DNA from: Candidatus Gastranaerophilales bacterium
GTDB taxonomy: Bacteria > Cyanobacteriota > Vampirovibrionia > Gastranaerophilales > Gastranaerophilaceae
Assembly (NCBI GenBank): GCA_028693235.1
Contig: JAQUVW010000006.1
Coordinates: 1 to 52,448 of the forward strand
Length of the DNA: 52,448 bases
Direction of reading: 5' to 3'
In this document: positions 32,356-40,332 of the stretch, piece by piece
Layout of the letters: the number at the start of each line of letters is the position of its first letter
Position numbering within the stretch: position 1 is the stretch's first letter
Notes under the pieces: generated by a model
What the model was told of the DNA's origin: nothing
Database searches by the model: none
Seen by the model: only the letters and a program-made list of their open reading frames with translations
Made by a program: the position numbers and the translations under genes

Positions 32356-32391
32356 GTGCTGTGAGGTAGTTATTGGCAAAAGGAAGGTTTT

Positions 32392-32745
32392 TTATTTGTT
32401 GTGGTGCATCTTTTTATTCATTTTATGCATGTCATTTTTCATGCCTTTATCCATTTTTTTAGCATCTTTTCTTACGTCAGAGCCTGCTTTATGAGTATCT
32501 TTTTTGATATCTGAGCCAGCTCTATGGATGTCCTTTTTAACATCAGACCCCATTTTTTTCATGCCCGTGTCGGCTTTGTGCATATCTTTATCGATTTTGT
32601 TGTCGATTTTGTGCATTTCAGACGGCTTGCTGATGGGTGGTGTCATCGGTTGTGGGGTTCCTGTTTTTGTTGCGGTTTCTGCTGCAAATGCAAGGTTTGC
32701 TCCTGTGAATCCTATTACAAGGGCTAAAGCTAATAATTTTTTCAT
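32392..32745 (-). CDS. Secreted Lys/Met-rich protein with 11-residue repeats
   Basis: The protein has 117 residues. Residues 1-21 are a signal peptide (KKLLALALVIGFTGANLAFA), followed by a Thr/Pro-rich linker. Residues 68-111 contain at least four 11-residue units: DVKKDIHRAGS, DIKKDTHKAGS, DVRKDAKKMDK and GMKNDMHKMNK, with looser versions from residue 46. The period predicts a long amphipathic helix like those in group 3 LEA proteins or apolipoproteins. Met and His are enriched (KKMHHNK at the end), so metal binding is another option. The gene is isolated, with an AAGGAGA ribosome-binding site and a hairpin downstream. I recognise no named family. Confidence 0.75.
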   Translation of the reverse strand: MKKLLALALVIGFTGANLAFAAETATKTGTPQPMTPPISKPSEMHKIDNKIDKDMHKADTGMKKMGSDVKKDIHRAGSDIKKDTHKAGSDVRKDAKKMDKGMKNDMHKMNKKMHHNK

Positions 32746-32816
32746 AACAATCTCCTTTGAGTTTTGTATTATCTTTCAACGTTCAAATAATACTCTTAAC
32801 TCAAAAAGAGGGTCAA

Positions 32817-33848
32817 TTAGACGCCATGGCGATAGTCGGTCAGGTATTTTGACTTAGTCGATAGGATTTTATCAACGCTTTTATCAATCAAAGTGATATC
32901 TATTTCGCCTTTTAAAACAGCTTGTTCAATACAATCTATTAAGTTTAAAACTTTTTTGTCGGTATTTCTAAATATAAACATATTTATGCCGGCATTTATT
33001 GCTTTTTTGCAAGCTTGAAGAGGGGTAAACCCTTGTATTGCACCCATTACCATGTCGTCAGAAATTATTAATCCGTTATAATTCATTTTATTAATCAAAT
33101 AATTTTTAATGATATTTTCAGACATAGAAGCGGGTATATTTTCTTTGTCAAAAGCCGGATAATGCACGTGGGCGACCATGATTGCAGGAATTTTGTTTTC
33201 CGTAGCTTTTTTGAACGGGTAAATATGGTCAGATTCAAGCTCTGCCATTGATAAACTGATTTGAGGAAGTGCTTTGTGTGAATCTATAGAGGCATCTCCA
33301 TGCCCGGGGAAATGTTTGCCAACTGTAATTATCCCGTTTTCTAAATATGTTTTGTTTACTTCAAGCGAATATTGAACGACTTCTTTCACTTTGTCTGAAT
33401 AAGCTCTGTCACCGATAACAGGATTGTTTATATTAGTGTTTACGTCCAAAACAGGGGCAAAATTCATATTTATGCCAAATGATTTTAGCTCTTTAGCCAT
33501 TTCTTTCGTTTGTTCTTTTAAAAAAGGAATTCCTTTTTTGGCAGCAGCCCTTGCTGATAAGTATTTTTTGCCGTTATGAATACTTTCGGTTCTTTCTACT
33601 CTGCCACCTTCTTGGTCAATGCTTAAAAAAGGTTCAAAGCGGGTATTGTTTTTTATTGTATATATAATTTTTTTGAACTGCTCAGTTGATGTGATATTTT
33701 GCGAAAAGAAAATTACACCGCCCAGATTATTTTTCAATATTTGTTGAAAATCCTTGCATTTATCAGGGTTATCTCCAACAAAACCGCAAATAAACATTTG
33801 TGATATTTTTTCTTTAAGTGTCATTTTTTCCATAAAATAATCATACAT
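32817..33848 (-). CDS. nagZ: Beta-N-acetylhexosaminidase (GH3, NagZ-like)
   Basis: This is a GH3 enzyme that removes N-acetylglucosamine from cell-wall fragments during recycling. The frame has 343 residues from 33848; the ATG five codons later (33833) is also possible and neither has a clear ribosome-binding site. Key features are FLSIDQEGGRVERTE near residue 77, GKHFPGHGDASIDSH near 180 (the loop with the His-Asp acid/base dyad of NagZ) and LIISDDMVMGAIQGF near 258 with the nucleophile Asp. No signal peptide is seen, so it is cytoplasmic like other NagZ proteins. It belongs with the window's wall genes by function, not by operon. Confidence 0.9.
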   Translation of the reverse strand: MYDYFMEKMTLKEKISQMFICGFVGDNPDKCKDFQQILKNNLGGVIFFSQNITSTEQFKKIIYTIKNNTRFEPFLSIDQEGGRVERTESIHNGKKYLSARAAAKKGIPFLKEQTKEMAKELKSFGINMNFAPVLDVNTNINNPVIGDRAYSDKVKEVVQYSLEVNKTYLENGIITVGKHFPGHGDASIDSHKALPQISLSMAELESDHIYPFKKATENKIPAIMVAHVHYPAFDKENIPASMSENIIKNYLINKMNYNGLIISDDMVMGAIQGFTPLQACKKAINAGINMFIFRNTDKKVLNLIDCIEQAVLKGEIDITLIDKSVDKILSTKSKYLTDYRHGV

Positions 33849-33914
33849 TTAATTGAGTACAAAAGTCAAAGAGTTGTTGTACTATGTAGTAAATTGATTT
33901 AGGGAAATTTTGCA

Positions 33915-34334
33915 ATGAAAAAAATTATAGCATTATTAGTTGTTTTCGGGTTTGTATTCTGTCTTGCCAATGTTGACAGTGTTTTAGCAGCCAGAAAAAG
34001 TAAAACTGCCGATACGGGAATTTCTCAAGAAGAAGTAACTACACTTTCAGGCAATTTAGATAAATTGACCCAAAAGCTTTATGCTGGTTCATTGTTTTCC
34101 CCTCAAGAAAATGCCCAAATTATGCAGATTAAAATGAAGCTTGATGACCAAATGTTGGTTGCTTCTGATCCAATGTATGCTCCTTTGTATTACAAGCTTG
34201 GAAAATTATTAAAAGCTCGTGGGTATAAAGATGACGCTGTTGAATGCTTCCAAACTGTATTAGAAAATTTTGCAGATACGGCTCTTGCACCGAAAGCTCT
34301 TAATGAACTTAAGGCTATGGGGGTTCAAATATAG
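33915..34334 (+). CDS. Secreted TPR-like protein with in-frame amber near its end
   Basis: The 139-residue product starts with a signal peptide (KKIIALLVVFGFVFCLANV, cut probably after VLA near residue 27). The middle is helical and ends with a TPR-like unit (LYYKLGKLLKARGYKDDAVECFQTVLENF). After MGVQI a TAG stop occurs at 34332-34334, but the same frame continues for 17 more codons, acidic and Gly/Ala-rich (APGGEDGADAGTDESAV), to TAA at 34388, and the terminator lies only 10 bases past that. The amber therefore looks like a recent loss of the tail or a Gln-to-stop change. YbgF/CpoB-like periplasmic proteins are a distant possibility for function. Confidence 0.78.
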   Translation: MKKIIALLVVFGFVFCLANVDSVLAARKSKTADTGISQEEVTTLSGNLDKLTQKLYAGSLFSPQENAQIMQIKMKLDDQMLVASDPMYAPLYYKLGKLLKARGYKDDAVECFQTVLENFADTALAPKALNELKAMGVQI

Positions 34335-34388
34335 GCTCCTGGCGGTGAAGACGGGGCTGACGCAGGAACTGATGAGTCTGCTGTTTAA
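34335..34388 (+). other. In-frame extension beyond the amber codon
   Basis: Seventeen sense codons encoding an acidic tail follow the TAG and finish at TAA 34386-34388, right before the terminator. This is what the gene's 3' end would be if TAG were originally CAG. Confidence 0.5.
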
Positions 34389-34397
34389 TAAAGAATA

Positions 34398-34430
34398 TAA
34401 AGAGGAAGCAATGTTTGCTTCCTCTTTATT
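34398..34430 (+). terminator. Terminator of the secreted TPR gene
   Basis: AAAGAGGAAGCAA and TTTGCTTCCTCTTTA form a 13-bp stem followed by a T-rich stretch that doubles as the -35 of the next promoter. Confidence 0.8.
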
Positions 34431-34457
34431 TACACATTATGGGAAAAATTGTATAAT
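34429..34457 (+). promoter_or_regulatory. Promoter of the M48 protease operon
   Basis: TTTACA, 17 bases, perfect TATAAT; transcription from about 34464. It starts at the last base of the preceding terminator. Confidence 0.6.
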
Positions 34458-34491
34458 AATTCTTGTATATATGATTTTTAAGGATAAATGT

Positions 34492-35193
34492 ATGAAAAAG
34501 TTTTTATTATTGTTATTGGGGCTCTTTTTTACTGTTAATTTGGCGTTTGCTGACGTGATTGTTGAGTCTAATGTTAATATGGATAACTTTTGGCAAAAAA
34601 ATGGAAAAGCTGAGCAAAAAATTCTTGCTGTAAGCTCAAAGATTATTAATGCAAACAAGTTAGATAAGAGAGTTCCCGTACTTTATGACAGAACTCCTAA
34701 AGTTATCAACGCATTTGCCTATTTGAGAACAAAAGATGTCCATATATCTCAAGGATTTTTGCCTTATGTGGATTCAGATGACGAACTTGCATATATTATT
34801 TCGCATGAAATAGCCCACTCTCTAGATGCTTATGGCGGTTGCTTCAAATGGATTTCTATGAAATTTAATAGTAAATCATACGAATACAAAGCTGATTTAA
34901 TCGGTTTGGATTTGATGGCAAAAGCAGGTTACAACCCTTTAGCAGGGCTTATTGTTGCAAATAAAGTATTCCCTGAACCTCAATCAGATTGGGGATTTTG
35001 GAATACTCATCCAATCGGCTCAAAAAGATTGATGAAAATGTATAAGTATATTTATAATAAATATCCGCAAGCCTTGGATTCGCAATTGGATTCAAATATC
35101 TATTATGTCAACTTTAAATATTCATCTGCCAAAGATATCAGAGCTTTTGAACAAAAAATGAAAGCTAAAAAATATAGAAATGAAGAAATATAA
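34492..35193 (+). CDS. Secreted M48-family zinc metallopeptidase
   Basis: The ATG at 34492 has AAGGA upstream and follows the promoter at 34429, so the longer in-frame reading back to 34270 is rejected. The 233-residue protein has a signal peptide (1-20, ending LAFA), then VPVLYDRTPKVINAFAYLRT, the zinc motif HEIAH at 105-109, and the third ligand region EYKADLIGLDLMAKAGYNP with Glu131. It ends with the M48 HPIGSKRLM motif. Members include periplasmic BepA/LoiP proteases that handle outer-membrane proteins. Its stop overlaps the start of the next gene (TAATG), so it is co-translated with two small secreted paralogues, possible substrates or partners. Confidence 0.88.
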   Translation: MKKFLLLLLGLFFTVNLAFADVIVESNVNMDNFWQKNGKAEQKILAVSSKIINANKLDKRVPVLYDRTPKVINAFAYLRTKDVHISQGFLPYVDSDDELAYIISHEIAHSLDAYGGCFKWISMKFNSKSYEYKADLIGLDLMAKAGYNPLAGLIVANKVFPEPQSDWGFWNTHPIGSKRLMKMYKYIYNKYPQALDSQLDSNIYYVNFKYSSAKDIRAFEQKMKAKKYRNEEI

Positions 35194-35636
35194 TGAAAAA
35201 ATTTCTTATATTTTGGTCATTTATAGCCATTTTCCTTGCTCAGCCTGCTTTTAGTAAGGATATACCCGTTTTGCTTTCCCCCGAGGTTACCTTATCTACT
35301 ACTTCTGATGTCCCTCAAGAAGGCGATATTATTAAATTTAAAGTAAAACAAACAGTTACATACAAAAATCTTACAATAAACAAAAATGCTGTCGCTTCTG
35401 GCATGCTTGCCTCAAGAGAAGAAAATGATTATTATGGAAAAGTCGCAAGTCTTTATATTGACCAATTGAGGGTTTGTGGCTCAAATGGCGAGAGTATTAA
35501 ACTGAAGGGCGTCATTTTGAAAAAAGGAAATGACCATCCGAATTTGTCGGATTGGGGATTCTTTTTAATTCGTGGGGGAGAAGCTTTTTTACGTCCCAAA
35601 AAAGATATTTTTACAGTTTTTTTAGAGGTTAATTAA
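35193..35636 (+). CDS. Small secreted protein, paralogue A
   Basis: At 147 residues, this has a signal peptide at about 1-21 (FLIFWSFIAIFLAQPAFS). The mature part appears strand-rich: VTLSTTSDVPQEGDIIKFKVKQ, NKNAVASGMLASREEN and IDQLRVCGSNGESIKLKG. It shares a layout with the next gene: a start such as PEVTLSTT/PAEKILTT, then GDxxxFKV, a middle YxxKVASLYI/ADTAEISM strand and a C-terminal hydrophobic end. No family is recognised. Start and stop each overlap neighbours by one base (TAATG), so translation of all three is coupled. Confidence 0.75.
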   Translation: MKKFLIFWSFIAIFLAQPAFSKDIPVLLSPEVTLSTTSDVPQEGDIIKFKVKQTVTYKNLTINKNAVASGMLASREENDYYGKVASLYIDQLRVCGSNGESIKLKGVILKKGNDHPNLSDWGFFLIRGGEAFLRPKKDIFTVFLEVN

Positions 35637-36085
35637 TGAAAAAAATTTTTATATTAATAATGTTGTTCTTTGTTGGAGTTCCAGCTTTTGCAGACCGGTT
35701 GTCCATAAAAATCACTCCTGCTGAAAAAATATTAACAACAAGGGACCAATTAGAAGTCGGTGATGCCGTTCCTTTTAAAGTAGTTCATGATGTCTACAAA
35801 GATGGCAATTTGTATATTAAAAAAGACACAAAAATTTTAGGATATGTTGATTTTTACCACGAAAACGGCTGGTGTGCTGATACAGCAGAAATAAGTATGG
35901 TAAATTTCGTGACAAAAGATGTTGATGGAAACAAAATAAATATTGTTTCTCCTGTCAAAATGGACGGCAATACGTTCAAGAAAATCCCACCAAAAAAGTT
36001 TTTGGTATATATTGCTCACGCAATCAGGGGCAATGAGATAAAAATTGCACCTGAAGAGGGCAATTTTAATCTTTTCTTTATGTAG
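35636..36085 (+). CDS. Small secreted protein, paralogue B
   Basis: At 149 residues, this has a signal peptide at about 1-19 (KIFILIMLFFVGVPAFA). Like its neighbour it has a strand-rich mature region (ITPAEKILTTRDQLEVGD, VPFKVVHDVYKDGN, IKKDTKILGYVDFYHENG) and a C-terminal FLVYIAHAIRGNEI. It is probably a diverged duplicate of the preceding gene. Its stop is only 3 bases from the end of the converging GH13 gene, with no terminator between. Confidence 0.75.
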   Translation: MKKIFILIMLFFVGVPAFADRLSIKITPAEKILTTRDQLEVGDAVPFKVVHDVYKDGNLYIKKDTKILGYVDFYHENGWCADTAEISMVNFVTKDVDGNKINIVSPVKMDGNTFKKIPPKKFLVYIAHAIRGNEIKIAPEEGNFNLFFM

Positions 36086-36088
36086 GTT

Positions 36089-38377
36089 TTATCTTAATAG
36101 TTTGAAGATTTTATATTCACTGGGCTTTAGTTCTTCAAAGTATAAGGTGTTATTTTCTGTTGCAATATCTTGTTCTATAAAGTCTTTTTGTTCAGGATTG
36201 TAGACGATTTCGGTTTTGATTGTATAATCCCCGGGAACCTGTATTGATTTGTTATAAACAGATTCTCCCTCTTTTATTGAGCATTCCATTGAGCCGTCTT
36301 CAAGTTGGTGTGATATTTTTTCTGTAGGCGGTTGATAGTTTGCAACAATGAGCAATGTTTCTTTAGATGGGTCTTTGTTAATCATCCAGCTGACAAAGCC
36401 TTCATCTTCTTGGGTTATAATTTGGGCCTCCCCGTCACGAGTCAAATCGCAATTTAAAGCAAATCTATTTATAGCGTCAAATTTTTCATAGAATTCATAG
36501 TTTTTTGCTCTCGGTAGGGAAATTTCAGAACCTATAGTGCTTTCTATACCTATTCTTGTAAATGATTCATCTCCGTCAACATACATAGCAGGGCGTTCGG
36601 CGGATTTTCCTCCGGGGATAAATTTTATTTTGAACCATTTGAACAATGCACCTTCTGCACTTAATTGACCTGGGTATTGGTCAATAGCTCTAAATTCACC
36701 GTCTTGGTTATTGTAGGTTTTTAATATTGAAAGTTTAGGTTTTTTTACATTTTCAGCATTGAATTCTTCTAAATCTTGGTTATCTTCAATGATTTTGTTC
36801 GGATTTTTTTCGCATTGGGCGATGATGTCATTTCCCCACAAAATATCAAACGCCATTTCCTCGTGGTACTCTTTATAATAGTGTCCGCCGAGCATATATT
36901 CTGCTAGTACGGCAAAATGCGGTTTTTTCTCTTTTAACGCTTTGTTAGCTTTTCCGAGAACAATTCTTGGTGCTCTGTAGCTTATCGGGACACCTGCTTT
37001 TTCTGATACTTCGTCAACAACGTGGTCGATGTGGTCGACTCTAATGCCGTCAAAGTTGTAATCTTCTTGAAGTTCCTTGAGTTTGTTGATGTAAAAATCG
37101 ATTACGGGGTGGTTATATTCGCCATTTTCTAAGAAAACGAAATAGTATGGAGTTTGACAGTCTAAATTTGCAAAATGTGTTACATTTTCATCTAAATAAT
37201 TAAAATGCAAGAATGATGGGAAGCTTCCGCAATCAGCCATTTTGTCAAAAATTGGAATGCCTGATGAGCACCATGCTCCACCCGGTGCAGGCCATAAGCC
37301 TTCTTTTATCAAATCTTGAATTGCTTGTCCTTGATTTGTAATATCGCTTTCAGTGGCGATTTTATTGGGCTTTACGCCGTGAGCATTCGCAATAATATCT
37401 TTCGCTCTTTTATGAAGCTTGATTTGTTCAGCTTTTGAAAGCATTTTTGTAGAAAGCATTTTTTTCTTTTCTAACAAAGAGTCGTTCATTTTACGATAAA
37501 TTTCTTTATAAAATTCACCGACATCATCAGAGCCGTTTTTGAGTGCATTTTTATAAATTGTTTTTACAATTTCAACATCTTCCGGGTCATAGTCATTATT
37601 TAGGTCGAAAGCTATCTTGTCAGCTTCTTTCGAAATTGATTCTATGAGCTGATTTACATCAAACCATCTTGCAATTTGAGGGTTTGACAATACAAGTTTC
37701 GAATATCTTCCTGTTTGGGGCAAAACATCATATATAACAGGGTGTCCTGCAAGTTGAGCAATGGAGATAAAAAGTTGAACTTGAGCTTTTGCGTCAAGGT
37801 CTAGGGTTGATTTTATATCTTTGTCTTCAAGGTTCGGGCTTACGCTAGAGCTTGTCGGAAGGTACGCACAGCCGAATTCTCTCGGATGGAACGGGATTAA
37901 ATACATCGTTGTTGCCAAAACGCTGTTGTCAATACTTCCTGAAGGCAAAATCAATATTTGTCTTAGCCAATCTATAAATTTTCCTACTTCATGAGTTTTG
38001 TTTCCATCGCCCAATGCTGCCAAATTAACAAGTTTTATGTTGTGTTGTTCTCTTTTTATCCAGTCAGAATTGTTTATATTAGCTCTTGAAACGGGACTTA
38101 TTTCTTCATTCGTAAAGTTGAAAGAGTTGTTTTCAAAAATATTATTAAGGTTCCATTTGACTTCAAGTCCATATAAAACTTCAGCAGGTGAAAGTTCTTC
38201 TAATGCTTTAATATGTGGATACGGAAGATATCCGAATTTTTCTATCGTATCTTTTAGGTAAGTTTTTCTATCATCAGAAATAGAATTATAATCATATAAA
38301 TCTTTAAGCTTTTTGTATTGAGCATTAATTTCCTTGCATTTATCGGGTGTCGCTTTTTTAAACAAAAAAGATAGCAT
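36089..38377 (-). CDS. GH13 alpha-amylase-family glycoside hydrolase
   Basis: I take the ATG at 38377 (MLSFLFKKATPDKC) because AGGAGAAAG precedes it; the frame continues 18 codons upstream without support. The 762-residue protein has an N-terminal 170-residue region, then the barrel: PFHPREFGCAYLP, GIRVDHIDHVVDE near residue 445 (nucleophile Asp), LAEYML near 490 (acid Glu), and later GDESFTRIGIEST; a C-terminal beta region ends the protein. The sites needed for hydrolysis or transfer are present. It lacks a signal peptide, so it acts inside the cell, probably on glycogen-like or malto-oligosaccharide substrates; a specific activity such as 4-alpha-glucanotransferase or sucrose phosphorylase cannot be called. 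Confidence 0.8.
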   Translation of the reverse strand: MLSFLFKKATPDKCKEINAQYKKLKDLYDYNSISDDRKTYLKDTIEKFGYLPYPHIKALEELSPAEVLYGLEVKWNLNNIFENNSFNFTNEEISPVSRANINNSDWIKREQHNIKLVNLAALGDGNKTHEVGKFIDWLRQILILPSGSIDNSVLATTMYLIPFHPREFGCAYLPTSSSVSPNLEDKDIKSTLDLDAKAQVQLFISIAQLAGHPVIYDVLPQTGRYSKLVLSNPQIARWFDVNQLIESISKEADKIAFDLNNDYDPEDVEIVKTIYKNALKNGSDDVGEFYKEIYRKMNDSLLEKKKMLSTKMLSKAEQIKLHKRAKDIIANAHGVKPNKIATESDITNQGQAIQDLIKEGLWPAPGGAWCSSGIPIFDKMADCGSFPSFLHFNYLDENVTHFANLDCQTPYYFVFLENGEYNHPVIDFYINKLKELQEDYNFDGIRVDHIDHVVDEVSEKAGVPISYRAPRIVLGKANKALKEKKPHFAVLAEYMLGGHYYKEYHEEMAFDILWGNDIIAQCEKNPNKIIEDNQDLEEFNAENVKKPKLSILKTYNNQDGEFRAIDQYPGQLSAEGALFKWFKIKFIPGGKSAERPAMYVDGDESFTRIGIESTIGSEISLPRAKNYEFYEKFDAINRFALNCDLTRDGEAQIITQEDEGFVSWMINKDPSKETLLIVANYQPPTEKISHQLEDGSMECSIKEGESVYNKSIQVPGDYTIKTEIVYNPEQKDFIEQDIATENNTLYFEELKPSEYKIFKLLR

Positions 38378-38461
38378 AACTTTCTCCTGATTAATAGTCA
38401 CAAATTTCCTTTTGGAACTCAATTGTAGCACTTTTTTAAAGATTTTAAAATACTAAAAATA

Positions 38462-38491
38462 GACCAGATGGTCAATGTCGATAATTTGACC
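38462..38491. promoter_or_regulatory. Inverted repeats between the GH13 and AMIN genes
   Basis: GACCAGATGGTC (38462-38473) overlaps a larger repeat GGTCAA-10 bases-TTGACC (38470-38491). Possible binding site for a regulator in the divergent promoter region; no regulator gene is adjacent. Confidence 0.3.
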
Positions 38492-38592
38492 TGTAGATTG
38501 ATGTCAATACAACATTTAACCTTTATATTTAAAGTGTGGTTCAGATAGAACACAGAAAATAGTTGAGTAAAGTCCCGAGGAGTGTAGGGTAT

Positions 38593-39825
38593 ATGAGAGG
38601 TAAATCGAATATCGTAAAAACGTTAAAAGCAATGATTTTAGGGCTTGCTTGCGTTTGCATTACTAATTTAGCTGCAATGGCCGCTGATAATACGATTTCA
38701 AATGTTGAGATTAAAAACGGAGACAATGGCTATCAAATTGTTTTAAAAGCAGATAAATCAACTGATGTTCGCAAAATAGTTGAATCTGAAAACGATATAT
38801 CTCTAATCGTCAAGGGGCTTTTACCCAGTGATTCTATAGGAACCACATATAACAATGTTCCTGATGTAGACAACGTTATGATTCAACCGGAAGGTGACGA
38901 TTCTACAAGAATTACAATTCAGGGAAAAAATATTTCAGCAAACACTGTAAGCTTTGTTCCTGTGGCTTTGGCTCAAACTACTTCTAAAAAACTAAATACT
39001 GAAAAATCAATTGAACTCGGTAGACCAGTTGACTCTTATGCTCCAATTTACAATCAAAATGAGAATTTTGATGATGTTGAGCCGAATGGTTTATTTGAAA
39101 CGGCTATGTCTATGGCTGCCGGTTCTGTTTTGGCTGCGAAACCTGTCTTGGGGTCTATTTTTAGGTATGTATTTGGTCTAAACAAAAAGATTTTAGCAAT
39201 GGGAGCTTTGTTCTTGTTGATAATTGCTTTTGGTTTGAAATTGTTAAAATCATCTTCAAAAGAAGAAGAAATGAAAATAGGTCTTGCTCAAAGTTTGAAA
39301 TCAAGAGAAATGGATATGAGAGAGCAACTGTCTTTAGCTTCTCAAGCTCCTACTTTAAGAAATCAAGCTCTTGGCGACAGAGTTGTACAAAACAATACGC
39401 CATCTATTAACTATGGATTGAAAGCTTATCAAAACAGCCAAAGAAATCCTTACACATCACAAATAACAGGACTTTCATCAAGGAAACCATTGAGAGCTTC
39501 TGCTCCGACTAAAAAAGTTCAACCACCTATTCAAAAGCCAGCATATAAAGCACCTCAAAGGCTCACCAATGCTCAAAGAATGGAACTTGCAAAAAAATTA
39601 CAAATGCAAGGTGGGGCAAAACATTTGAATTCTCAAAAAGTTGCTCAAAAGCCTGCGATGGCTCAACCCATTAAGCCTGAACCATTAAAAGCTATAGGTG
39701 GCACCAGAAATGTTGATAGTTTGAAATTTTTAGAATCAATGTCAAGAATATATGAAAAAAACGGAAGAGCCGACCTTGCTCAAGAATTGAAGTCTAATCT
39801 TCAAAGAGTTCAAGCAAACGGTTAG
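38593..39825 (+). CDS. AMIN-domain envelope protein with internal membrane span
   Basis: The ATG at 38593 has GAGGAG 10 bases upstream; the in-frame start 30 bases earlier is rejected. At 410 residues, this has a signal peptide at about 1-31 (ending LAAMAAD). Residues about 35-125 form an AMIN domain (ISNVEIKNGDNGYQIVLKAD, then DISLIVKGLLPSD, DSTRITIQGKN), the fold that binds peptidoglycan in AmiC and PilQ. A hydrophobic span follows near 190-225 (ILAMGALFLLIIAFGLKLL), and the remaining 180 residues are basic, Gln/Pro/Ala-rich and probably disordered in the cytoplasm. Such a trans-envelope design with a peptidoglycan-binding head suggests a scaffold, but no partner is identifiable. Confidence 0.78.
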   Translation: MRGKSNIVKTLKAMILGLACVCITNLAAMAADNTISNVEIKNGDNGYQIVLKADKSTDVRKIVESENDISLIVKGLLPSDSIGTTYNNVPDVDNVMIQPEGDDSTRITIQGKNISANTVSFVPVALAQTTSKKLNTEKSIELGRPVDSYAPIYNQNENFDDVEPNGLFETAMSMAAGSVLAAKPVLGSIFRYVFGLNKKILAMGALFLLIIAFGLKLLKSSSKEEEMKIGLAQSLKSREMDMREQLSLASQAPTLRNQALGDRVVQNNTPSINYGLKAYQNSQRNPYTSQITGLSSRKPLRASAPTKKVQPPIQKPAYKAPQRLTNAQRMELAKKLQMQGGAKHLNSQKVAQKPAMAQPIKPEPLKAIGGTRNVDSLKFLESMSRIYEKNGRADLAQELKSNLQRVQANG

Positions 39826-39864
39826 CTTTAAAATAGATTAATTTAGACGATACTCAACATATTT

Positions 39865-39890
39865 AGCAATGCTTTAGCATTGCTTTTTTA
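39865..39890 (+). terminator. Terminator of the AMIN gene
   Basis: AGCAATGC, TTTA loop, GCATTGCT and a T run. Confidence 0.85.
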
Positions 39891-39939
39891 TTGCTCCGCT
39901 GTTGCTTTTCAGGAGTTTTGTAAACAATCATGAACTGAC

Positions 39940-39995
39940 TTGCAATGTGGTATGTTTAGCTATATTATATGTATATGTTGTGCAACAAATTGTTG
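39940..39995 (+). promoter_or_regulatory. Promoter with palindromic operator before the STAS-rsmI genes
   Basis: TTGCAA, 17 bases, TATTAT (39963-39968) predicts initiation near 39975. A perfect 13-base palindrome CAACAAATTGTTG lies at 39983-39995, just after the start point, a typical place for a repressor site. Confidence 0.45.
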
Positions 39996-40035
39996 AGCAA
40001 TTGTAAGTATATTAAAACGAGATATTGGGGTAAAG

Positions 40036-40329
40036 TTGCAAACTATAGAGGCGAAAAAGCTTTTTAATAACAGATTTTGTATTGATGATATTTCTATTGA
40101 TTCGACTGATGAAATATTTATAGATTTCTCGAACGTTACAGCACTTGAACTTAGAGATATAACTACTCTTTTGGATATACAAAAAGTTGCAATTCTAAAT
40201 AAGAAAAAAATTAAAATAGAAAATGTAAAACCAGAAGTTAGCCAGATACTTGAAATTACAGGACTTTATAAAACATTTGCAAATTTGATGACAAATCCTA
40301 TTCTCGTTTCAAAAAGGATTAGTATTTAA
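40036..40329 (+). CDS. STAS-domain protein (anti-sigma antagonist-like)
   Basis: The start is a TTG at 40036 with TTGGGG seven bases upstream, as in the gyrB leader. The 97-residue protein is a single STAS-type alpha/beta domain: IFIDFSNVTALELRDITTLL with the central loop, KKKIKIENVKPEVSQILEITGLYKTF as the typical second half. The usual phosphorylatable Ser in the DxSxxxxxD loop is not evident (DFSNVTALEL), so it may be non-switching. STAS proteins bind anti-sigma kinases or transporters. It precedes rsmI by 3 bases, which may only reflect shared transcription. Confidence 0.75.
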   Translation: MQTIEAKKLFNNRFCIDDISIDSTDEIFIDFSNVTALELRDITTLLDIQKVAILNKKKIKIENVKPEVSQILEITGLYKTFANLMTNPILVSKRISI

Positions 40330-40332
40330 CTG

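Noticed and set aside
34332-34334. Reassignment of TAG as a sense codon
   Set aside because: Other genes appear to end normally, and only this one gene shows a plausible continuation, so a local mutation or readthrough is simpler.
34270-34491. Upstream extension of the M48 protease gene
   Set aside because: It would run through a terminator and promoter, and the signal peptide begins at 34492.
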